Assembly (NCBI GenBank): GCA_001798605.1 | Contig: MGST01000147.1 | Coordinates: 1-44,026, forward strand | Length of the DNA stretch: 44,026 nt | Source of the DNA: Deltaproteobacteria bacterium RIFOXYA12_FULL_58_15 | Lineage (GTDB): Bacteria; Myxococcota; XYA12-FULL-58-9 | Direction of reading: 5' to 3' | Part shown: positions 34,800 through 41,400 of the stretch, in pieces | How positions within the stretch are numbered: the stretch's first letter is position 1 | Layout: each line of letters begins with the position of its first letter | Notes under the pieces: model-generated | Told to the model about the DNA's origin: nothing | What the model saw: the letters and a program-made list of their open reading frames with translations, nothing else | The model's database searches: none | Program-made: the position numbers and the translations under genes

Positions 34800-35939
34800 C
34801 TATTCCCAATCCACCACGAGAGTGGGGCGCAGCACCGAATCCGTATGTTCCCGAGAGTGGATGCGCATCTGCCAACCGCTGGATTCTTCATTGTCGGCAC
34901 GCAGGAGCAGTCCAAAGTTGGAGCTCGGGTTTGCCAACCACCCGTTCACGGCATCGGTTATGTCGAAACCTTTGTCCCCATAGTCTTCATGCACCCATAA
35001 CAGCTCCGCGTCTGGGGTCGCCACCGCGTCGACATCGTCAATCCCGACATACGGCGAAGTCCACGAAGTGCCCGCCATCGACATGGTGGCCGTCGCCTCC
35101 GTCTCACTCCAAGCCCGCAGCATTCGATGCAGGCCGATGGTTCGATCAAGGGGGGTCTCCGGATTCACGCCCGCATACTCAGAGAAGTAGTAATGAAGAT
35201 GCAACTCCGCCTTAACGATCGACGTCACATCAAGCGAAGACAAATCAAAAGCAACGAGAGCCCGCTTGAGAGGATAGGTCGAGGTCTTGCCCACGATGAG
35301 AAAATCTTGGCCGTTCTTGTTTTCCGTGTCCTCTATCCAAACGTCGGCTATCGCCTCGAGATCGACATGACAGATGTTCTCCCCACCCATGCACTTGCCT
35401 GCTCCGTCACAGTGCTCCCCACTCGTACAGCTCACCTCATCGTCGCAAGCAGTGCTCTCGGACGCCCAGGAGAACGCGCAGTAACCATCATCCGCACAGG
35501 TGGGAATGACGCATGGGTTCGTCTGATCGCAATCTTCCACCCCCGTGCATTTTTGATCACAGCGGCCACCGCATTCCAGGCAGCCGCGATCGGCGTAGCC
35601 GTAGCTGCAAACTCCGCCGGCGCAGGTACCCGGCAACGCATAGACGCGCAGGGTGTCACCATCCACACACTCGGCGGGAGCAGCCCCATCACAGTCATCG
35701 TCATGGGTGCAACTCGAACAAAATCCATCGAGACAGGCCTTCCCATCCCGGCATTCCTCGGTGGCATCGCATGCCTGCGTGCACTTACCTTCGTGACACT
35801 CCCAACCCGACTCACAGGTTCCACAATCACTCTTGGGCGCCTCTTTGTCATCGCTACCGCAACCCGAGGCATTCATCAGGACCCAAGGCAGGAGGGTCCA
35901 ACACCAGCGCATGGAACTCCTGTGAAAAACAATGGACAT
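34800..35939 (-). CDS. Cys-rich DNRLRE-domain lipoprotein
   Basis: A 379-residue exported protein. The signal peptide ends in NASGC (Cys27), a good lipobox. Residues 28-200 hold about thirty cysteines in short C-x(4-8)-C spacings (CESGWECHEGKC, CDATEECRDGKACLDGFC), like the Cys-rich repeats common in myxobacterial surface proteins. Residues about 205-379 match the DNRLRE/CBM96 beta-sandwich: ADVWIEDTENKNGQDFLIVG at the start, LVAFDLSSL, FDITDAVNGWL, FGLLLRADNEE and LVVDWE at the end. Such domains stick to polysaccharide or act as secreted adhesion modules. GGAGGG lies six bases before the ATG at 35939, which rules out the longer upstream frame. It heads the minus-strand group and shares a 136-base divergent promoter region with the second TMTC-like gene. 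Confidence 0.9.
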   Translation of the reverse strand: MSIVFHRSSMRWCWTLLPWVLMNASGCGSDDKEAPKSDCGTCESGWECHEGKCTQACDATEECRDGKACLDGFCSSCTHDDDCDGAAPAECVDGDTLRVYALPGTCAGGVCSYGYADRGCLECGGRCDQKCTGVEDCDQTNPCVIPTCADDGYCAFSWASESTACDDEVSCTSGEHCDGAGKCMGGENICHVDLEAIADVWIEDTENKNGQDFLIVGKTSTYPLKRALVAFDLSSLDVTSIVKAELHLHYYFSEYAGVNPETPLDRTIGLHRMLRAWSETEATATMSMAGTSWTSPYVGIDDVDAVATPDAELLWVHEDYGDKGFDITDAVNGWLANPSSNFGLLLRADNEESSGWQMRIHSREHTDSVLRPTLVVDWE

Positions 35940-35992
35940 GAATAACCCTCCGTCGCGCAATCTAGCCGAGTCACCCTCAACGAGCAACAACA

Positions 35993-36015
35993 ACCCAAAT
36001 CCACCATCAAATGCT
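35993..36015. repeat. Short dispersed repeat, copy 2
   Basis: The 19-base sequence starting ACCCAAATCCACC, found also at 27313, recurs in the divergent region between the DNRLRE gene and the second TMTC-like gene. It could be a shared regulator site or a remnant of a larger repeat. Confidence 0.5.
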
Positions 36016-36075
36016 GTACTCGGATTGACAAGGCCTGGGGAGCGTGTGAGACCCATCCCAACTTGGAGTTTGATG

Positions 36076-38466
36076 ATGTCATCCGCACGCCGCCATCGTG
36101 GCGCTGATCGAAAGAGGGAATCGGTCACAGCGCAACCGACTGAATCTGCGAACATGCCTCGGGAGCGCTGGTTGATCGCAGGCCTGGTCCTGGTCAGCGC
36201 GGTTCTTTTTTTGCGAACCCTGAACCTGCCCCTCCATTATTCGGACGACGTAGTCTACCTAAGCGATCCACGCCTGAGTTCCCTGTCCCTCCACAACATT
36301 TGGGCAATCCTCAGTACCTCGTTTCTCGCCAACTACCACCCCATCACGACGTTCACTTATCTTTTCGACCGCACCGTTTTCGGCTCGTGGCTCCCAGGGT
36401 ACCACGCCACCCACCTTGCCTTTTACCTCGTTGGCGTCTTCCTGGTCTATCGACTGCTGTCGCGCCTTCTGACCCACACAGTCATTGCATGGACGACGGC
36501 AGCGGTGTTCGCTGCCCACACGCTGCACGTTGAGGTGGTCGCTTGGTTGGCACAGCGCAAAGACGTTGTCGTTCTGGTGTTCTACGTCGGGTCCTTGTTG
36601 GCTTACATGCGCTATGTCGACACGGACAGGCGCTCATGGCGCGCCTATGCTGCAACCCTGGGCTTGGCGCTCTTCGCGATGCTCTCCAAGGGCTACGCCG
36701 TAGTTCTTCCAGGAATCTTCTTTGCCTACGATCTGTGCTACAGCAAACCAAGTGGCCGACGATGGCTGCTCGACAAGATTCCGGTTGTATTGCTCGCCGC
36801 AACAGTCACAGCGGCCACCCTCCTCGCCCAGGACAAAGACAGCGCGCTAATGGCCGCCGAAGATCTCGACATCACAGTCCCCCAACGTGCCATTGCCCTC
36901 GGTATGGTACTCGCCGCCTACGTCGGTCGCACGCTCCTGCCCGTCGACCTGTCCTTTTCCTATGCCGTCGGCCCCTTCTGGCTCTCCTTGCCCGTGGCCT
37001 TGTTGGGCGCCCTTTTGGCTGGAGCTGGGCTCGTCGCTTTTGTGAAGTTGCGCCGCCTTGTCCCCGGAGTTGCCTTTGGCATCGCCCTTTGGGTCCTTCC
37101 CCTCACCACCGTCTTGAATGTCTTTTGGACTCTGGCCACCTGGATGAATGACCGCTACCTGTTTCTTCCAACGATAGGCTCGTCACTGGTTCTGGCCACA
37201 GCCGCTCAACAGCTTCTCGAGCACCGCAGTGTACCCCGTTGGATTCTCGGTGCAGCAGCGGCGAGCATGCTTGTAACCTACGGCGCTCTCACCCAGGCTC
37301 GCATCGGCGTTTGGAACAGCGAAGTACTCCTTCGCTCAGATGCCTTGCGTCAACAGCTAGATCTTCCAGGCGACGGACTGGTGACCGCGGCCCACATCCG
37401 ACAAGCCCGTGTCACCGTTCTACCCAATATCAACGCGTATTTCAGTCTCATCGAAGCGTACGAGCGTGCCGGCGACAACAAGCGCGCAAACGACCTCAAA
37501 GGAGTATTCAACCAAGTCAGCGAAGGCGGCGACATGGAGAGTAAGCTTGCCATCGCGAAGCAAGAGATTGACGCGGGTCAGCTCGACCATGCCATCGCCC
37601 GGTTACTCCCGGCCGCAGAAAGCCACCACTGGCACGCGGCAGAAGCATGGACCTTGATAGGCCGCGCGCACGAGAAGGGTAAACGCCCCGAACAAGCCGG
37701 CCTTGCCTACCGCGAGGCATTGAAGAGACTCGAGGCCAAAGGCATGTCCACCGACGCCGTCATGCTCCGCCTCGGTGCCATCGATCTCGAGGCTGGGCGA
37801 ACAGCCGAGGCGATTGCCTGGTACGAACGGGCAACCGCGGCAAGTGACCCCAACGATCCCCGCGCGCGATTCCGTCTTGCCCAGGCACTCGAACAGGCCG
37901 GCCGCCTCGAAGAGGCCTACGCGAACTGCCTCAAGGCCCTAAGTACCGAGGGATCAGTACCCCCGACCGTCGCCTTCAACTTCGTTGACCTGAGAGTGTC
38001 TGCAGCACTCATCGCCGAAAAGCTCAATCGCCACCGAGATGCCCTCAATCACCTGCAGGCCGCCTCCTCTTCGTCGACGGATCCTGCCCAGTTGCGCAAG
38101 CTTCAGGTCAAGTGCGCCTTGCTCACCGAAACCGGGGGAGACCTCCTTGGGGCCTTGTCGATCCTCGAGGGTGTACTCGGCGACCCTGCTCTCGACGAAC
38201 GCGCCGCCAGGTTGATCCAGGCCGCGGAGCTCGCCGAAAAGCTGAAACAACCGACTCGCGCCATCGGACACTTACGAACCCTGCTCAACGATTTTCCCAA
38301 ACACCCCGAACGTCCGCAAATCATTCTCAAGGTTGGTCTTCTCGCCGAGCAAGCCGGCGACATCGCCACGGCGATCCAGAGCTACAATCAGGCCTTGGAG
38401 CTCGCCCCCAATTACCAGGACGCAGAAGCTGTCCGCGCCCGAATCGCGCTATTGAAGGCACGATAG
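36076..38466 (+). CDS. Second TMTC-like GT-C membrane glycosyltransferase with C-terminal TPRs
   Basis: A 796-residue paralogue of the protein at 32582-34777. After a basic tail (MSSARRHRGADRKRES) come about ten membrane helices and then a longer TPR region (about 470-796). Shared motifs: HYSDDVVYLSD with the acidic pair at 57-58, ANYHPITTFTY, GYHATHLAFY, HTLHVEVVAWLAQRKD, LFAMLSKGYAVVLP and WMNDRYLFLPTIGS, each nearly identical in the other copy. The two therefore come from a gene duplication but face opposite strands. The longer TPR part may mean a different protein substrate. GGAG seven bases before the second of two adjacent ATGs (36073, 36076) supports this start over an ATG at 36154. 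It ends 21 bases from the stop of the convergent giant repeat gene. Confidence 0.88.
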   Translation: MSSARRHRGADRKRESVTAQPTESANMPRERWLIAGLVLVSAVLFLRTLNLPLHYSDDVVYLSDPRLSSLSLHNIWAILSTSFLANYHPITTFTYLFDRTVFGSWLPGYHATHLAFYLVGVFLVYRLLSRLLTHTVIAWTTAAVFAAHTLHVEVVAWLAQRKDVVVLVFYVGSLLAYMRYVDTDRRSWRAYAATLGLALFAMLSKGYAVVLPGIFFAYDLCYSKPSGRRWLLDKIPVVLLAATVTAATLLAQDKDSALMAAEDLDITVPQRAIALGMVLAAYVGRTLLPVDLSFSYAVGPFWLSLPVALLGALLAGAGLVAFVKLRRLVPGVAFGIALWVLPLTTVLNVFWTLATWMNDRYLFLPTIGSSLVLATAAQQLLEHRSVPRWILGAAAASMLVTYGALTQARIGVWNSEVLLRSDALRQQLDLPGDGLVTAAHIRQARVTVLPNINAYFSLIEAYERAGDNKRANDLKGVFNQVSEGGDMESKLAIAKQEIDAGQLDHAIARLLPAAESHHWHAAEAWTLIGRAHEKGKRPEQAGLAYREALKRLEAKGMSTDAVMLRLGAIDLEAGRTAEAIAWYERATAASDPNDPRARFRLAQALEQAGRLEEAYANCLKALSTEGSVPPTVAFNFVDLRVSAALIAEKLNRHRDALNHLQAASSSSTDPAQLRKLQVKCALLTETGGDLLGALSILEGVLGDPALDERAARLIQAAELAEKLKQPTRAIGHLRTLLNDFPKHPERPQIILKVGLLAEQAGDIATAIQSYNQALELAPNYQDAEAVRARIALLKAR

Positions 38467-38487
38467 GAATCGGCTCCGCGGGCTCGC

Positions 38488-41400
38488 TTAGTTCGCAACG
38501 CCCATCGTCGCTGCTTTTCGTGTTGCTCCAAAGTCACTGCTGTCAACGTTGGTATCGGTGGAGGAAGAGTCGCGCCCAACGGCTTCGTCACTCGTTCCAC
38601 TGCTTGTGCCCGCCGGGGCGTTGTTCGAAGTGCTGTTGTCAGCGCCGCGACTGGTTCCCAAGGCCACGTCGTCGATAATACCGCCAGCGCTCAGTGGCTC
38701 ATCGAGCCGAATCCAGACATCGTCCGGCAAGGAGGTCGATCCGGCAGGATCACCAATAATGAGGTAATCGCCCACTTGGAAGTTGTCGACAGTGCTCGTG
38801 CCTGAGAAGACGAGAACCTGGCCGTCGGAAACCCCAAACTCGTAGGTGTAACCCGACCCCGCGAGAATATGGAGCAAGTAGCCATCGCCGTCGCTGGCCG
38901 TGCCATCCAAATCCACCGCGCAACTACCATTGTTGTAGATCTCGATCCACTCATCGTCGGTGCCCACAGTCCCTGTACCGGCGGTTCCACTGAAAGCCGC
39001 CGCCCCACCACCGCTGCTGTCGTTCCAATCCTGCTGGGGCAACGTCACGACTTCATTGATGACGAGGGAGACACAGGAGGCCGCATTCACCGTTGCGTTA
39101 TCGGTGGAGGTGCCGCTCGATCCGGTCGCCCGAATGGCGTCGTTGTAGGTCAGGGTCACAGTGTCGCCCGACGCAACCTGGAGAATACTGTCGACAGAAG
39201 CCGCCCCCGAAGCGGTGGGGACGATGCAACCGTCCACGGTGCAGTCGAAGCTCCCGGCAGTCACGGTGCTCTCCTGCAGCACCACCGTCAAACTGTCCCC
39301 TGTCGGCGCGCTCGACAATGTCACGCTCAGGGTGTCGTTCCCTGCCCCGGCCGTTTGGTTGGCGTACTCATCGGTGTCGGCGGTCACCTCAATCGTAATC
39401 TCGTAACCCACGGCGAAACTCGCGGCCAAGATGGATGCCACACCACTGGTACCAGACTCGACGTTGGTCACCGACACATCCGCTGGATCTTGCCCATTGT
39501 ACGCCGAATCAGAGCTGGTCACCGTGGCGAGAACGACGGTGTAGCCAACACTGCCATCGCGATCTGTGTCGTTAACGCCCGTTACCGTCACCGTCTGCGC
39601 GGTATTCCAGTTCGCTGTCGTGAAGGTGAGGCCCGCCACGTTAGGTGTTCCCTCGGTGGTGTCGCTCGACGACACGGGAATGCTCACATTGAAGCTGGGT
39701 TGGGTGCTCAAGGCAACCGTGAACGTCGCCGTGCCACCGCCCTCTGTGGTATTACCGCTGATGGCGCTGACGACAAACCCCGCAGCATCGTTGTCAATGT
39801 TATCCAGAGACACGTCACTGGGATTGAGGCCGTCATAATCACTGTCGGTGCTCGTCGCCACTCCAAGTAGGATGCTGTACGTTATGTCACCGTCGGTTTG
39901 AACGTCATCAACACCGGTGATGGTGACGGTCTGCGCCGTGTTCCAGTTTCCGGTCGTGAAGGTCAATCCTGCAACATTGGGCGTGCCCTCCGTCGTATCA
40001 CCCGAGGTCACGGGTATGCTCACATTGTCCGTCGGCTGCGAAGTCAGCTTCACCGTGAAGGTGGCTGTGCCACCGATCTCTGTTGTGTCACCGCTGACCG
40101 CACTCACGGTGAAACTCGCGACGTCATTGTCTTCGTTCGCCACGACGACATCATCCGGATTATGACCACTGTAGTCACTGTCGGTACTCGTCGCGGCACC
40201 GAGGAGGATGGTGTATCCCACGGTGTGATCGATTTGAACGTCATCAACACCCGTCACTGTCACGGTCTGCGTCGTATTCCAATTCCCGCTGGTGAAGGTC
40301 AAACCACTGACATTGGGCGTTCCCTCGGTCGTGTCACTCGAGGAGACGGAAATACTGACGTCATCATCGGGCTGCGATTTTAACACAACCGTGAAGGTGG
40401 CTGTCCCCCCACCCTCGTTGGTGTTGCCGCTGATCGCGCTCATCGTGAAACCTGCAACATCATTATCGTTGTTGGTCACTGAGATGTCCGCAGGATTCTC
40501 GCCGCTGTAGTTACCATCGGTGCTGACTGCTGCACCAAGGATGATCGAGTAAACAACGTTACCATCCACGGTGAAGTCATTGACACCCGTGACGGTCACA
40601 GTCTGTGCCGTATTCCAATTGCTGGTTGTGAAGGTAAGGCCTGCAACATTGGGCGTGCCCTCCGTTGTGTCGCTGGTGGACACGGAAATACTCACAACCG
40701 CCGACGGTTGGGAAGCCAAGTCCACCGTGAAGATTGCTGTTCCACCGGACTCTGTGGTGGGTCCGCTGATAGAGCTGATATCAAAGCCCGCCGCATCGTT
40801 ATCGTTGTTTGTCAGACTCACATCACTCGGATTGAAACCGCTGTAATTGCCGTCCAAGCTCGTAGCCCCAGCCAACACGATCGAATACCCAATGGGTCCG
40901 TCGATGATGAAGTCGTTGACGCCTGTCACGGTGACTGTCTGCACGGTGTTCCAGTTGCCGATGGTAAACGTTAAACCACTCACATCCGGTGTGCCCTCGG
41001 TCGTGTCACTCGAGGACACAGGAATGCTTACGTCGTCCGTGGGCTGAGTATTGAGCACCACGGTAAATGTGGCCGTCGTCCCCGCCTCAGTCGTGTTTCC
41101 GCTCGCAGCGCTGACGGTGACACCCGCCACATCGTTGTCGTCGTTGGTCACCGAAACATTGTCCGGGTTCAATCCGTTGTAGTTGCCATCGGAGCTGGTG
41201 GCCGCAGACAAAACAATGGAATAGACGACCGCGCCATCTATCTGTGCATCATTGACACCGGTCACCGTGACCGTTTGCACCGTGTTCCAGTTGCCGCTCG
41301 TAAATGTCAGGCCTGACACATTGGGCGTGCCCTCGGTCGTGTCGTTGGACGAAACGGGAATATTCACATTATCCGTTGGCTGAGTGAGGAGCCTAACCGT

